Of a DNA stretch of 64,000 nucleotides, positions 1 through 8,530 are shown one piece after another. This DNA is from Streptomyces malaysiense. Lineage in GTDB: Bacteria > Actinomycetota > Actinomycetes > Streptomycetales > Streptomycetaceae. A program made the translations under genes and the position numbers. The DNA is taken from contig NZ_LBDA02000012.1 of assembly GCF_000980885.2 (NCBI RefSeq), forward strand, positions 124,001 through 188,000, given 5' to 3'. Position 1 is the stretch's first letter. Each line of letters opens with the position of its first letter. The notes beneath the pieces were generated by a model. The model ran no database searches, was not told the origin of the DNA, and was given only the letters and a program-made list of their open reading frames with translations.

Positions 1-463
1 CCTTGAACACACGCGCGCCCGACTCGACCGCCTCGCGGACATACGTCTCGACGCCCGGCTCGGGGAACAGGGTGGCGGTGTGCAGGCAGTCGGGGGTGCG
101 CCGGGCGAAGTCGGCCGCCCAGCCGTTCAGCCACCGGGCCATGCCGGCCTTGTGCGGGTAGAGCATCGCGGTGAAGGCACGGACGCCGAACCGCCGCAGC
201 ACCGCCGCGCGTTCCGCCTCCCGCTGCCGGTAGCTGATCGGCCAGGCCAGCCCGCCGGTCAGCGGGCCCTGCGCGTCGAAGTACTCCCAGACCTTGTTCA
301 GGACACGCTCGGGCATGAAGTGCGTATGGACGTCGATCAGACCGGGAAGCCCGAGCCGGCCCCAGAAACGGCGGACCTCGGCGGCCTCCTCCGCAAAGCG
401 GTTCGCCGAGGCGGCTTCGACGGGGTCGGCAGGGCTGCCGGGGGCCACGTGGTGATCATCCAT
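1..463 (-). CDS. Amidohydrolase family protein, 3' part cut by window edge
   Basis: The minus-strand frame opens at ATG 463 and runs off the left edge of the window, giving about 154 N-terminal residues. It contains LIDVHTHFMPERV, the metal-binding HxH strand of the amidohydrolase-2 (ACMS decarboxylase-like) family, followed by PHKAG and a run typical of these TIM barrels. The catalytic C-terminal half is outside the window, so the substrate cannot be named. It lies 33 bp downstream of the MarR gene on the same strand and may be co-transcribed with it. Confidence 0.8.
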   Translation of the reverse strand, partial: MDDHHVAPGSPADPVEAASANRFAEEAAEVRRFWGRLGLPGLIDVHTHFMPERVLNKVWEYFDAQGPLTGGLAWPISYRQREAERAAVLRRFGVRAFTAMLYPHKAGMARWLNGWAADFARRTPDCLHTATLFPEPGVETYVREAVESGARVFK

Positions 464-496
464 GCCGCCCACGATCGTCCCGCGCCGTCGCTCACG

Positions 497-949
497 TCAA
501 TGGTGTCCCTCCGGGGGAGCGGCCACGGCTCGTAGCGCCTGCCGGAACAGCGCGGCCGTGGCCGCGTCCAGCGGGGCGAGGAACTCGGCCTCCGCCGCGA
601 GGTACGCCGCGTCGGCCTTCCGGTAGAGCGCGAGCCCGGGGCCGGTCAGCTCGATGGCGTTGCGCCGGCGGTCGGCGGGATCGGGTTCGCGGGTGACGAT
701 GCCCTTGGCCTCGAAACCGTCGATCAGGGCGACCATCGTGGTGCGGTCGACGCCGAGCTTGGCCGCGACCGCCTGCTGCGACATCGGCTCGCGTCCGACG
801 AGCACGCGCAGCACGCCGAAGTCCTTGCCGTCGATGCCGAGCGGGGCGAGCGCGGCGTCGGTCAGCGCCGTCAGCCGCAGGTGAGCGTGTTTGACGAGAT
901 ACCCGAGCGCGTCGTGCGGCTCCATGGCGTGCGGGGCGGGGGTTGGCAT
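497..949 (-). CDS. MarR family transcriptional regulator
   Basis: This 150-residue protein has the MarR winged-helix layout: an N-terminal dimer helix, a recognition region around AAKLGVDRTTMVALIDGFEAKG, the wing DPADRRRNAIELT, and a C-terminal dimer helix. It is divergent from the epimerase at 1017, and a near-perfect palindrome lies between the two genes. Local autorepression plus control of the epimerase is therefore the simplest reading (inference). The ligand is unknown. Confidence 0.9.
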   Translation of the reverse strand: MPTPAPHAMEPHDALGYLVKHAHLRLTALTDAALAPLGIDGKDFGVLRVLVGREPMSQQAVAAKLGVDRTTMVALIDGFEAKGIVTREPDPADRRRNAIELTGPGLALYRKADAAYLAAEAEFLAPLDAATAALFRQALRAVAAPPEGHH

Positions 950-968
950 ACCGGCATCCTATCTCTAG

Positions 969-997
969 GCTGATAATCAGTAACACTGACAATCAGC
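969..997. promoter_or_regulatory. Probable MarR operator palindrome
   Basis: This 29-bp inverted repeat in the 67-bp gap between the MarR and epimerase starts has outer arms GCTGAT/ATCAGC and inner arms TCAGT/ACTGA around AAC. Its position between divergent starts is typical for a MarR dimer operator covering both promoters. Confidence 0.65.
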
Positions 998-1016
998 TGG
1001 GCCGACGAAAGAGGCA

Positions 1017-1970
1017 ATGATGATTCTCGTGACAGGCGGAGCCGGCTTCATCGGTTCGCACACCGTGCGCGCGCTCCACGAGGCGGGAGAGCAATGCGTC
1101 CTCCTCCAGCGCCGCGCACCCGTGCTGCCGCCGCACCTGGCCGACGTGCCCGCGGCGATGGCGCGGGGAGACGTCGCCGACCTGGACAGCCTGCGTGCGG
1201 TGGGCCGCCGGAACACGATCACCGGGATCGTCCATCTCGCCATCACACCGCCGTGGTCGGTGGGCGACGATGACGAGATCGGGGCCGCCGGCCGCGCGCT
1301 CGACGGCTTCCTCAACACCGTGCGGGTCGCGAAGGAGTGGGGCGTACGGCGTGTCGTCGTCGCCAGCACCATCGGCGTCTACGGGGGCGTGACCGCCGGC
1401 GGCGCGCTGGGGGAGGACCTGCCACTGCCGATGCGGCACCTCCACGCCATCCCGACCCTGAAGAAGATCATCGAACTGCTGGCCGGGCAGCTCGCGGCCG
1501 AGTCGGGCATCGAGATCGTCAGCGCACGCGTCTCCGGCACCTGGGGTCCGGGCGGCCATCTGCCCGACCCCTTCTTCCCGGCCCCGTCGCTCGCCCACGC
1601 CGCCGCGGGCCGCACCACCCCCGACCTCTCCGGCCTCGCGCACCAGCCGTACGCCGAGGACTCCCTCGACCTCTGCTACGTCAAGGACACCGGCCGCGCC
1701 CTCGCGCTCCTCCAGCTGACGCCTCGGCTGCGCCACACCACCTACAACGTCGGCTCGGGCCGTGCGACGAGCAACGCCGAGGTGATCGCCGCGCTCGCCG
1801 CCACCGAGCCCGGCTTCCGCACCGAACTGCCCTCACGGGACACCCCGGCGCCGCGCCAGTGGCTCGACACGAGCCGGCTGCGCGAGGACACGGGATTCAC
1901 CCCGAAGTACGACACCGCCGCGGCCGCCGCCGACTACGTCGCGTGGCTGCGCGCGGGCAACGGACGATAG
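1017..1970 (+). CDS. NAD(P)-dependent epimerase/dehydratase (extended SDR)
   Basis: This 317-residue Rossmann protein has the nucleotide-binding motif GGAGFIGSH at residues 7-15. It aligns with extended SDRs such as nucleoside-sugar epimerases. No clean YxxxK is evident (the region reads HAIPTLKKI), so catalysis as a classical SDR is uncertain. The preferred start is ATG 1017 (or the adjacent ATG 1020), behind AAAGAGGC. It is divergent from the MarR gene and probably controlled by it. The substrate is not identifiable. Confidence 0.8.
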   Translation: MMILVTGGAGFIGSHTVRALHEAGEQCVLLQRRAPVLPPHLADVPAAMARGDVADLDSLRAVGRRNTITGIVHLAITPPWSVGDDDEIGAAGRALDGFLNTVRVAKEWGVRRVVVASTIGVYGGVTAGGALGEDLPLPMRHLHAIPTLKKIIELLAGQLAAESGIEIVSARVSGTWGPGGHLPDPFFPAPSLAHAAAGRTTPDLSGLAHQPYAEDSLDLCYVKDTGRALALLQLTPRLRHTTYNVGSGRATSNAEVIAALAATEPGFRTELPSRDTPAPRQWLDTSRLREDTGFTPKYDTAAAAADYVAWLRAGNGR

Positions 1971-2074
1971 GGCCGGGCATCCGGACGGTGGCCTGACGGG
2001 GCCTCCGAGCCGGCCCGGGGAGCGGGGAACCCGTTCTCCCGGTGGGGTCGGCTCGTGTGTGCGGCGTCCGGCCG

Positions 2075-3163
2075 TCAGACGGCGCGCGGGGTGAGGACCG
2101 TGCGGTCGAACGGGCCGCCGTGCGCGGCCGCGTACGCGATGGCGTCGTTCACGGCGTCGAGCGGGAAGGTCCGGACACGGTCGGGGGCGAGGTCGAGTGT
2201 GCCCGATCCGATGAGCCGGATCAGCCCGGTGTTCGCCGTGCGCGGGCCCAGCCACTGCCCGCGCACGGTGACCGAGTTGCGCATGAGCCACGGATAGGGG
2301 AGGGCGAGGTCCGCGCCGCCGAGCATGCCCACGCCGCCCATGAGGACGACGCGGCCGTACTCGCGGACGGTCATGGCCGCCGCCCGTGTCACCGAGCTGG
2401 GCGCGGAGGGCGGCAGCAGGTCGATCACCACGTCGATCGGGCCCCGGGCGGCCGCGGACATGGCGGCGCGGTCCGTTCCCTCGTCGCCGGTCAGCCCGAC
2501 CGGCCGCACACGCCGGCCGAACCGGTCGGCGAGGAGGCCGAGTGCGGCGCGGTCGCGGCCCGGTGCGATCACACGGGCCGCGCCCATGGCGAGCGCCATG
2601 GCGACCGCGGCGCTGCCGAGGTTGCCGGTGGACCCGCTCACGAGCACCGTCTCCCCGGCTTCCAGGCCGGCGGCCAGCAGCCCGCCGTACGGGACGGCGT
2701 AGACAGTGAGCGAGGACCAGCGAGCCGTGTCGTCCCGCGCCTCGGGGGGAAGGGGGTGGACGTTCTCCGTGGGCACCCGCATGAACTCGGCGAACGCCCC
2801 GTCGGGCAGATGGCGGGCGAGCCTGGCGCCGCCCTCGCCCCGGGAACTCAGGCCCTGGAGCATGATGTCGGGGGTCAGCGCGTCGTCCCGGGAACGCACC
2901 GTCGGATCGCACCACACCAGGTCACCGACGCGCAGCCGGGTGGCGTCCGGGCCGACACGCACGATGCGTCCCACGCCACCGGGACCCGGCACCACCGGGG
3001 GTTCGAGCGGATAGTTCCGCCGGCCGCTGAAGACCTCCTCCGAGTACGGCAGGATGCACGTGGCCAGGACCTCGACCACGACCTCCCCGCCGCCGGCCCG
3101 TGGCTCGGGCACCGATCGCACGGTGAGCGGGGCACCGAACCGGGTCAGAACTGCTGCTCGCAT
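2075..3163 (-). CDS. MDR-superfamily alcohol dehydrogenase / quinone reductase
   Basis: This 362-residue medium-chain dehydrogenase/reductase has an N-terminal GroES-like domain (PGPGGVGRIVRVG, VGDLVW) and a Rossmann domain with VLVSGSTGNLGSAAVAMA. It lacks the structural-zinc cysteine cluster, so it resembles zinc-less MDR enzymes. It is divergent from a LysR gene, a common arrangement for LysR-controlled oxidoreductases. The substrate is unknown. Confidence 0.85.
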   Translation of the reverse strand: MRAAVLTRFGAPLTVRSVPEPRAGGGEVVVEVLATCILPYSEEVFSGRRNYPLEPPVVPGPGGVGRIVRVGPDATRLRVGDLVWCDPTVRSRDDALTPDIMLQGLSSRGEGGARLARHLPDGAFAEFMRVPTENVHPLPPEARDDTARWSSLTVYAVPYGGLLAAGLEAGETVLVSGSTGNLGSAAVAMALAMGAARVIAPGRDRAALGLLADRFGRRVRPVGLTGDEGTDRAAMSAAARGPIDVVIDLLPPSAPSSVTRAAAMTVREYGRVVLMGGVGMLGGADLALPYPWLMRNSVTVRGQWLGPRTANTGLIRLIGSGTLDLAPDRVRTFPLDAVNDAIAYAAAHGGPFDRTVLTPRAV

Positions 3164-3241
3164 CTGCGGCCTCCTCGATCGTCCGTCCCGAGGCTAGGCA
3201 CCCCCAGGGCATGCGCCAAGCGACGATCTCGCACATCTGGT

Positions 3242-3256
3242 ATGCGTAGTGCGCAT
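3242..3256. promoter_or_regulatory. LysR-type operator overlapping the regulator start
   Basis: ATGCG-TAGTG-CGCAT is a 15-bp inverted repeat with the T-N11-A form typical of LysR-family sites. It overlaps the ATG at 3255, which suggests autorepression. It lies 79 bp upstream of the divergent oxidoreductase start at 3163. Confidence 0.5.
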
Positions 3257-4148
3257 GGACTTCTCCAGCACGGCTCTACGGGTTCTGCGGCAGGTCGCCG
3301 ATTCGGGGAGCTTCACCGCGGCCGCCTCCCAGCTCGGCTACACCCAGTCGGCGATCTCCCGCCAGGCGGCGGCCCTCGAACGGAGTGCGGGTGCCGTCCT
3401 GTTCGAGCGACGCTCCGACGGGGTGCGGCTCACTCCCGCCGGTCTGACCCTGCTACGGCACGCGCGGACGATCCTGGAATCCGTCGCGGCGGCCGAGCAG
3501 GAGATCACCGCCTCCGCCGCGCCGACGGCCCTGGTACGCCTCGGGATGTTCCCCAGCGCGGGCGCGGTGCTCCTCCCCGGTGTGCTCGCCCGGCTGGCGA
3601 CGGCCGCCCCGCACATCACGGTCACGACCCGCGAGGGCACCACTCCCGCCCTGCTCCGGGCCCTGCGCGCGGGCTCGATCGACATCGCCGTGCTCACGTC
3701 CCGCCCACCCCACCGGCCGTCCGACGGTGAGTCACCCCGGCTGCACATCGAGCCGGTCGAGGACACCGAGCTGCTGCTCGGGGCCCCGACGACCGGCCTG
3801 TTCGCCGGCCGCACCGCGGTGCACGTCGACGAACTCGTGGACGCCCCCTGGATCGCCGCGCCGTCCACGAGCACCGAACCCCTGCTCGGTGTCTGGCCCG
3901 GACTGCCGGGGAGGCCCCGGATCGTGCACACCACACGGGACTGGCTGACCAAACTCCAGCTCGTAGCGGGCGGCTTCGGCGTGACGACGATCCCGTCCCG
4001 CATGTCCGCGGTGCTGCCGCCCGGCGTGAGCGCGCTGCGCGTGCAGGGAGTGCCGCAAGAGGTCCGCCGGATTCTCACGGCCCGCCTCCCCGGCCGACCG
4101 GAGCCGGGGATCACCGAGGTCCTGCGCGCGGTCACCTCGGCTCTCTGA
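3255..4148 (+). CDS. LysR family transcriptional regulator
   Basis: This 297-residue protein has an N-terminal winged helix (residues 1-60: VADSGSFTAAASQLGYTQSA, ISRQAAALE) and a C-terminal periplasmic-binding-like effector domain. A GTG two codons upstream (3249) is in frame, but ATG 3255 gives the standard LysR N-terminus. It probably regulates the divergent MDR oxidoreductase. Confidence 0.9.
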   Translation: MDFSSTALRVLRQVADSGSFTAAASQLGYTQSAISRQAAALERSAGAVLFERRSDGVRLTPAGLTLLRHARTILESVAAAEQEITASAAPTALVRLGMFPSAGAVLLPGVLARLATAAPHITVTTREGTTPALLRALRAGSIDIAVLTSRPPHRPSDGESPRLHIEPVEDTELLLGAPTTGLFAGRTAVHVDELVDAPWIAAPSTSTEPLLGVWPGLPGRPRIVHTTRDWLTKLQLVAGGFGVTTIPSRMSAVLPPGVSALRVQGVPQEVRRILTARLPGRPEPGITEVLRAVTSAL

Positions 4149-4236
4149 GCCCGGCTCCCGCCGCTGCCGCGACCCCGGCCGGGACGGGACGGGCCGAGGG
4201 CGGGTCCACGGGGTCGCCGCCTGCCCGCGGCGGTCG

Positions 4237-5136
4237 CTACGGCGTTGCGGCGACGATGCCGCCCCGACCGCCGCCGACCGGGTCCCGGCGCGGATCCGAT
4301 GCCGGTATCCGCTCCAGCACCCCGCCCGCGAACACGTCGTACAGCGGAAGCGTCTCCAGGTGGACGTAGCCGATGTGGCAGTCGCAGACCGCGAGCGGAC
4401 AGCTCCGGGGCCGCAACGCCTGCCGGTACGAGCCGTCGTACAGGTTTCCCAGCTCCGCGCGGACGAAGTGGCAGCGGCGCACCGTGCCCTCGCCGTCCAC
4501 CGATATGACCGACTCCCCGGTACGGCAGGGCAGGCCCGCGCTGCGGTGCGGATGGCGGCTGTAGGGGAAGAGCGGGTCCAGCGCGGTCCACTCGTCCGCC
4601 TCGACGTCGGTGTAGGTGTGCCCCTCGGCCGCGTTGACCCAGAGATAGACCTGCTCGGGCAGCTCGGCGCGCAGCCGCCGGGCATGCTCCAGGTGTCCGG
4701 GCAGCCCGACGACACCGACGCTGTGCCGGACCCCGCGGGCGGCCAGGTCATGGCACTTGCCGAGGAAGCGGCCGTACGGCGTCTGCCCCGGATGGTAGGT
4801 GCACCACAGCGCGAGAGTGTCCAGGTCGGCGGCCGCCGTCCAGTCCGTGCGGCAGCTGAGATTGGTCTGGATCGCCACCCTGCGGATGTGCGGCGACCGG
4901 CTCAGTTCCACGAGCGCCCGCCGGTACCAGGACCGCACCAGCCCCTCGCCCCACGGGGTGAACAGCAGCGAGAGCCGGTCCCCTCGCTGCGCGGCCGCCC
5001 AGCCGGCGAACCGCTCCAACGCGGCCCGGTCGGCCGTCAGCCGGTCGCGGCTGTCGCGCCGCTTGGCGAACGGGCAGTACGGGCAGTCGTAGTCGCAGGA
5101 CGCCAGCGGGCCCCGGTAGAGAATCGTCAGATCCAT
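4237..5136 (-). CDS. STM4011 family radical SAM protein
   Basis: This 299-residue protein has the radical-SAM cluster motif at Cys14, Cys18 and Cys21 (CDYDCPYC). Further cysteines in the last third (PCRTGES, RRCHFV, CPLAVCDCH) resemble a SPASM-like auxiliary cluster region, although they do not form a textbook SPASM motif. It is the last gene of the six-gene operon and lies 10 bp after the STM4012 gene. The family is known only by its Salmonella locus name and no reaction is established. The order and families of its neighbours match the STM4011-4015 set. Confidence 0.85.
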   Translation of the reverse strand: MDLTILYRGPLASCDYDCPYCPFAKRRDSRDRLTADRAALERFAGWAAAQRGDRLSLLFTPWGEGLVRSWYRRALVELSRSPHIRRVAIQTNLSCRTDWTAAADLDTLALWCTYHPGQTPYGRFLGKCHDLAARGVRHSVGVVGLPGHLEHARRLRAELPEQVYLWVNAAEGHTYTDVEADEWTALDPLFPYSRHPHRSAGLPCRTGESVISVDGEGTVRRCHFVRAELGNLYDGSYRQALRPRSCPLAVCDCHIGYVHLETLPLYDVFAGGVLERIPASDPRRDPVGGGRGGIVAATP

Positions 5137-5146
5137 GTGCGTGCCG

Positions 5147-6505
5147 TCACCTCGCCTCGTACGCGGCCATCCGCGCCCGCACGGCGGCCGAGAACAGCTC
5201 GGGACCCACCGCGTCCGAATGCGCCAGCCCCTCGGGGCTCAGCCGCAGCAGCCCGGGACCCGCTGATTCGTCCAGCCAGCCCCGCCCGGCGAACCGGTCC
5301 AGTTCGGCGGCGAAGTCGTCGCCGGGCGCGCTGCCGAACCGCTCCCGGTACCCGGCCACCCCCATGCCCTCGGCCTGGAGCAGCGACTGGAGCAGATGAC
5401 GGCGGCGGGCCTCGTCCCCGGTCATCTCCCAGCCGAAGTCCGCGTGCCGGAAGTCGTCGGCACCGCGGGCGGTGTACGCGTCGATGATCCCGCGTATGCG
5501 GTGCATGTCCACCGCGTAGTCGAACGAGTAGTGCAGCCGGGAGGTGTACGAGCGCGCGCCGCAGCCGAGACCGACCATGCCGTCCGTCTGGCACGCGTAG
5601 TCGCCCGCGCCGGCGTCCGGGGCGTCCGCGCGGCGGAACATGCGCATCGACACCTGCTCGTAGCCGTGCGCGAGCAGATGATCCCGGCCGTGCCGGTACA
5701 GCCGCAGCCGCTGTTCGTCCCACCGCGCGTCGGCGGCCACCGCCCGCTCGCGCCGCCGGCCGAGACCGGTGAGCGGGCGCACGTAGAGCGGGTAGAGATA
5801 CAGCTCCTCCGGCCGCCAGGCGAGGGCCGCGTCCAGGGAACGGGTGAAGGACTCCTCGGTCTGGCCGTCGATGCCGTAGATCAGATCGATGTTGAGGACG
5901 GGGATGCCCGCATCGCGGATCCGGGCGAGGGCCGCCTCCACGTCCGCCCGCCGCTGCGGGCGTACGGCGGTGCGCGCCTCGGCGTCGTCGAAGCTCTGCA
6001 CGCCCAGGCTCAGCCGGGTGGTGCCCCGCCCGGCCAGCACCGCCAGCCGGTCGGTACTCGCCGTGGCGGGCGAGGCCTCCACCGACAGCGGGACCGCGGC
6101 CAGGTCGGCGCCGAGTCCTTGCTCGGCCAAGTCGCACAGCCGCTCCAGCTCCGCCGCCTCCAGGAAGGTCGGAGTGCCGCCGCCGAAGGCCGCGTTCGCG
6201 AACCGTGCCCCCTCGCCCAGCGCCTCACGGACCGCCGACGCCTGCCGCTCCAGAGCGTCCAGATAGGCTCCGGTCAGGCCCTCCGGCGCGCCGATCCGGG
6301 TGAAGAGGTTGCAGAATCCGCAGCGCACCTCGCAGAACGGGATGTGGAAGTAGAGGGACAGGGCGCCCTTCGGCTCGTCCGCCCACATCTCGCCCAACGA
6401 GGCCCGCTCACAGGGCAGCGGGCGGTAGGCGGTCTTGTGCGGATAGGCGTAGACGTACTGCTCGTACGGGCGGACGGCGGTGGCCGTCGCGGTGGTGCCG
6501 GTCAT
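5147..6505 (-). CDS. STM4012 family radical SAM protein (HemN/HemW-like)
   Basis: This 452-residue protein has FHIPFCEVRCGFCNLFT, placing the [4Fe-4S] ligands at Cys58, Cys62 and Cys65. The HemN-like core follows (GGGTPTFL, LGVQSFDD, IDLIYGIDGQT) and there is a C-terminal winged-helix-like region. It resembles HemW/coproporphyrinogen dehydrogenase homologues but belongs to a separate family found with STM4011 and STM4013. Its ATG overlaps the STM4013 stop by 4 bp, implying coupled translation. Its substrate is unknown, and a haem function should not be assumed. Confidence 0.85.
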   Translation of the reverse strand: MTGTTATATAVRPYEQYVYAYPHKTAYRPLPCERASLGEMWADEPKGALSLYFHIPFCEVRCGFCNLFTRIGAPEGLTGAYLDALERQASAVREALGEGARFANAAFGGGTPTFLEAAELERLCDLAEQGLGADLAAVPLSVEASPATASTDRLAVLAGRGTTRLSLGVQSFDDAEARTAVRPQRRADVEAALARIRDAGIPVLNIDLIYGIDGQTEESFTRSLDAALAWRPEELYLYPLYVRPLTGLGRRRERAVAADARWDEQRLRLYRHGRDHLLAHGYEQVSMRMFRRADAPDAGAGDYACQTDGMVGLGCGARSYTSRLHYSFDYAVDMHRIRGIIDAYTARGADDFRHADFGWEMTGDEARRRHLLQSLLQAEGMGVAGYRERFGSAPGDDFAAELDRFAGRGWLDESAGPGLLRLSPEGLAHSDAVGPELFSAAVRARMAAYEAR

Positions 6506-7326
6506 CGGGCCTCGTCGACGAAGAAGTGGGCGTAGGGGACGGTCCAGACGACGTCATGGCCGATGCGGTGGCCCGTGTAGCCGTCCTCGCCGTACGCGGT
6601 GCCGTGGTCGGAGCAGACGATCGCGAGGCACGGGCGGCGGGCGGAGGCGGCGGCCAGGAGCCTGCCCATGTGCCGGTCCACGTACTCCAGGGCCGCCGCG
6701 TGGGACTCCCTGGTGTCGCCCGCCTCCTCGGTCGCGCCGGGCAGATGGAACCAGTTGGGCTGGTGCAGCGCCGCCACGTTCACGAAGAGGAACAGCGGCT
6801 GGTCCGCCGGGAGATCGGCCACGACCTTCTCCGCGCACGCCACCTGGGCCTCGAACGAGGTGGGGGAGGCCACCCCGAACTCCGGCTCCCAGTGGCTCTC
6901 CTGGAACATCCCCGGCAGCACCGAGCCCAGCGGGCCCCGCTTGTTGAAGAAGCCCACACCGCCGACGCACACCGTGCGATAGCCCACGGCGGCCAGACCG
7001 GAGACGAGATCGGGGGTGTCGTAGACGAACGTGCCCGTCGCGGTGGTCTCACTGCCCGCGAAACGGGCGGCGAACAGCCGCGGATGGGGACCCGGCGTGG
7101 CCGGTGTCGGCAGGAAACCCGCGAACATCGCCTGGTGGGAGGCGTAGGTGAAACTGCCGGGCGCGTGCCGCCGCTCCCACACGCCGCCCGGCAGCTGCCG
7201 CGCCAGGTTCGGGATGCGCCCGGCCGCCGCCAGTTTCCGCGCGACGTCGTAGCGCAGGGTGTCGAGCGTGACCAGCAGCAGATCGTGGCTGCCCACGATC
7301 TCGGTCATGTCAAGCGGGGATGTCAT
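6502..7326 (-). CDS. STM4013/SEN3800 family hydrolase (alkaline phosphatase/sulfatase fold)
   Basis: This 274-residue protein has the metal-binding start of the alkaline phosphatase superfamily (LDTLRYD, residues 21-27), a Ser/Thr-rich nucleophile region (APGSFTYASHQ, about 55-65) instead of the CxPxR of true sulfatases, and CSDHGTAYGEDG plus GHRIGHD near the C-terminus supplying further metal ligands. The likely activity is hydrolysis of a phosphate, phosphonate or sulfate ester (inference). GAGGAG lies 7 nt before ATG 7326. It overlaps the STM4014 gene by 17 bp. Confidence 0.8.
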   Translation of the reverse strand: MTSPLDMTEIVGSHDLLLVTLDTLRYDVARKLAAAGRIPNLARQLPGGVWERRHAPGSFTYASHQAMFAGFLPTPATPGPHPRLFAARFAGSETTATGTFVYDTPDLVSGLAAVGYRTVCVGGVGFFNKRGPLGSVLPGMFQESHWEPEFGVASPTSFEAQVACAEKVVADLPADQPLFLFVNVAALHQPNWFHLPGATEEAGDTRESHAAALEYVDRHMGRLLAAASARRPCLAIVCSDHGTAYGEDGYTGHRIGHDVVWTVPYAHFFVDEAR

Positions 7327-8530
7327 GGTGGTGCTCCTCGTGTTCCGGCCGCCGTACGGCGTGGTCCGGAGGTTGTACGACGTGCTCGGGCCGACCTGGT
7401 ACCTGCTCCGTCGGCCCTGGGACGGTCCGGACCGCGGCGACCTGCGCGGCGTAGGTGTCCAGGTGTTCGGCGCCGCTGCCGGGGAGGCCGGTCAGCCCAG
7501 GGAGCAGGTCCCCGAAGGCGTTCACCTCGCCGACGGCGAAGCGGCGCCATCCGGTGGCCGGCAGGATGTCCACGCCGACGCACAGCGTGCCCGGGAAGCA
7601 CCCGGCCGCCCGCTCGGCCACCTCCAGGACCTCGGCGAAGTCGCCGCCCGCGGCCCGGATCGCCGCGCGGACCGAGTCGAGATCGCCCCGGGCACCGCCG
7701 AGATGCAGATTGGTCATGGGGTGGCGGCTGGTCCGTACGACGGCATGCGTGGCGCGGCCCGCGACCACGACCACCCGCAGATCGGCCGCCCGGCCGCCCC
7801 GCATGGCCTTCGGCAGCCACCGCTCCACATGGACGCCGTCCGGGACCAGCGCGTCGACCAGGGCGGCGACCTCCCGCTCCGAGGTGTAGTCGCGCACCCG
7901 CAGCGAGTTGTACAGCCGGCCGTCCCCGGTCCGCTCCACGGACGTCGTCGCCTTGACCCGCCCCGGGCCCGCCACCGACAGCGCCACGACACCGGAGGCC
8001 GACGAGCCGTGCGCCGCCTTCACGAACGCCCGCGGGAAACGGGCCTCCTTCAGCTGCCGCCGAAGCCCGTCCCAGCCGTCGAACGGGCCGGTCAGCGCCG
8101 GCGGCACCGGGACGCCCGCGGCGGCCAGCCGGGCATGGCAGCGCCGCTTGTCGAACAGCACGGCGACCTCCTCCGGGTCCGCGCCCGTCACCGCGCCCGC
8201 CCGGTGCGCCGCGCGCGTCACCTCCCTCACCGCGGAGGTGAAACGCCGGTACCACAGCGCCGTGCCCTCGACCCGGGTCGGCTCGTCGACGTCCCGCAGG
8301 AGCCGGTCGACCTCGGCGTCCTCACCGGGCGAGTCGATCCGCACCCGTTCGCCCGGCGCGAAGGCGTAACGCCCGCGCAGCACGTCCCGCCAGGCGAGCA
8401 CGCGCGGCGCGGGGTCACCCGCGGCGCGCACGGCGTCGGCGAACATGGTCGTCCGCCGGTTCTCGGGGTTGCCGACGACGGCGAACCGGAGGCCCGCACC
8501 GGGCACCGGATTACTCGGAGACGGCGACAT
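7310..8530 (-). CDS. STM4014 family protein (ATP-grasp-like)
   Basis: This 406-residue protein has ATP-grasp features: LAAAGVPVPP, FVKAAHGSSASGVV (nucleotide-binding lysine and glycine/serine loop) and, late, GVDILPATG...VGEVNAFGD, which matches the acidic metal-ligand E-x-N pattern. ATP-grasp enzymes join a carboxylate to an amine or thiol, so a ligase role is inferred. ATG 8530 was chosen because the upstream extension is low-complexity and antisense-like. It overlaps the preceding STM4015 gene by 20 bp. The His-rich C-terminal tail (EHEEHHH) is unusual. Confidence 0.75.
   Translation of the reverse strand: MSPSPSNPVPGAGLRFAVVGNPENRRTTMFADAVRAAGDPAPRVLAWRDVLRGRYAFAPGERVRIDSPGEDAEVDRLLRDVDEPTRVEGTALWYRRFTSAVREVTRAAHRAGAVTGADPEEVAVLFDKRRCHARLAAAGVPVPPALTGPFDGWDGLRRQLKEARFPRAFVKAAHGSSASGVVALSVAGPGRVKATTSVERTGDGRLYNSLRVRDYTSEREVAALVDALVPDGVHVERWLPKAMRGGRAADLRVVVVAGRATHAVVRTSRHPMTNLHLGGARGDLDSVRAAIRAAGGDFAEVLEVAERAAGCFPGTLCVGVDILPATGWRRFAVGEVNAFGDLLPGLTGLPGSGAEHLDTYAAQVAAVRTVPGPTEQVPGRPEHVVQPPDHAVRRPEHEEHHHDIPA

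Noticed and set aside
4237..6505. Haem biosynthesis role for the HemN-like radical SAM gene
   Set aside because: It belongs with STM4011, STM4013, STM4014 and STM4015 rather than haem genes, and HemN-like sequence is shared by many enzymes.
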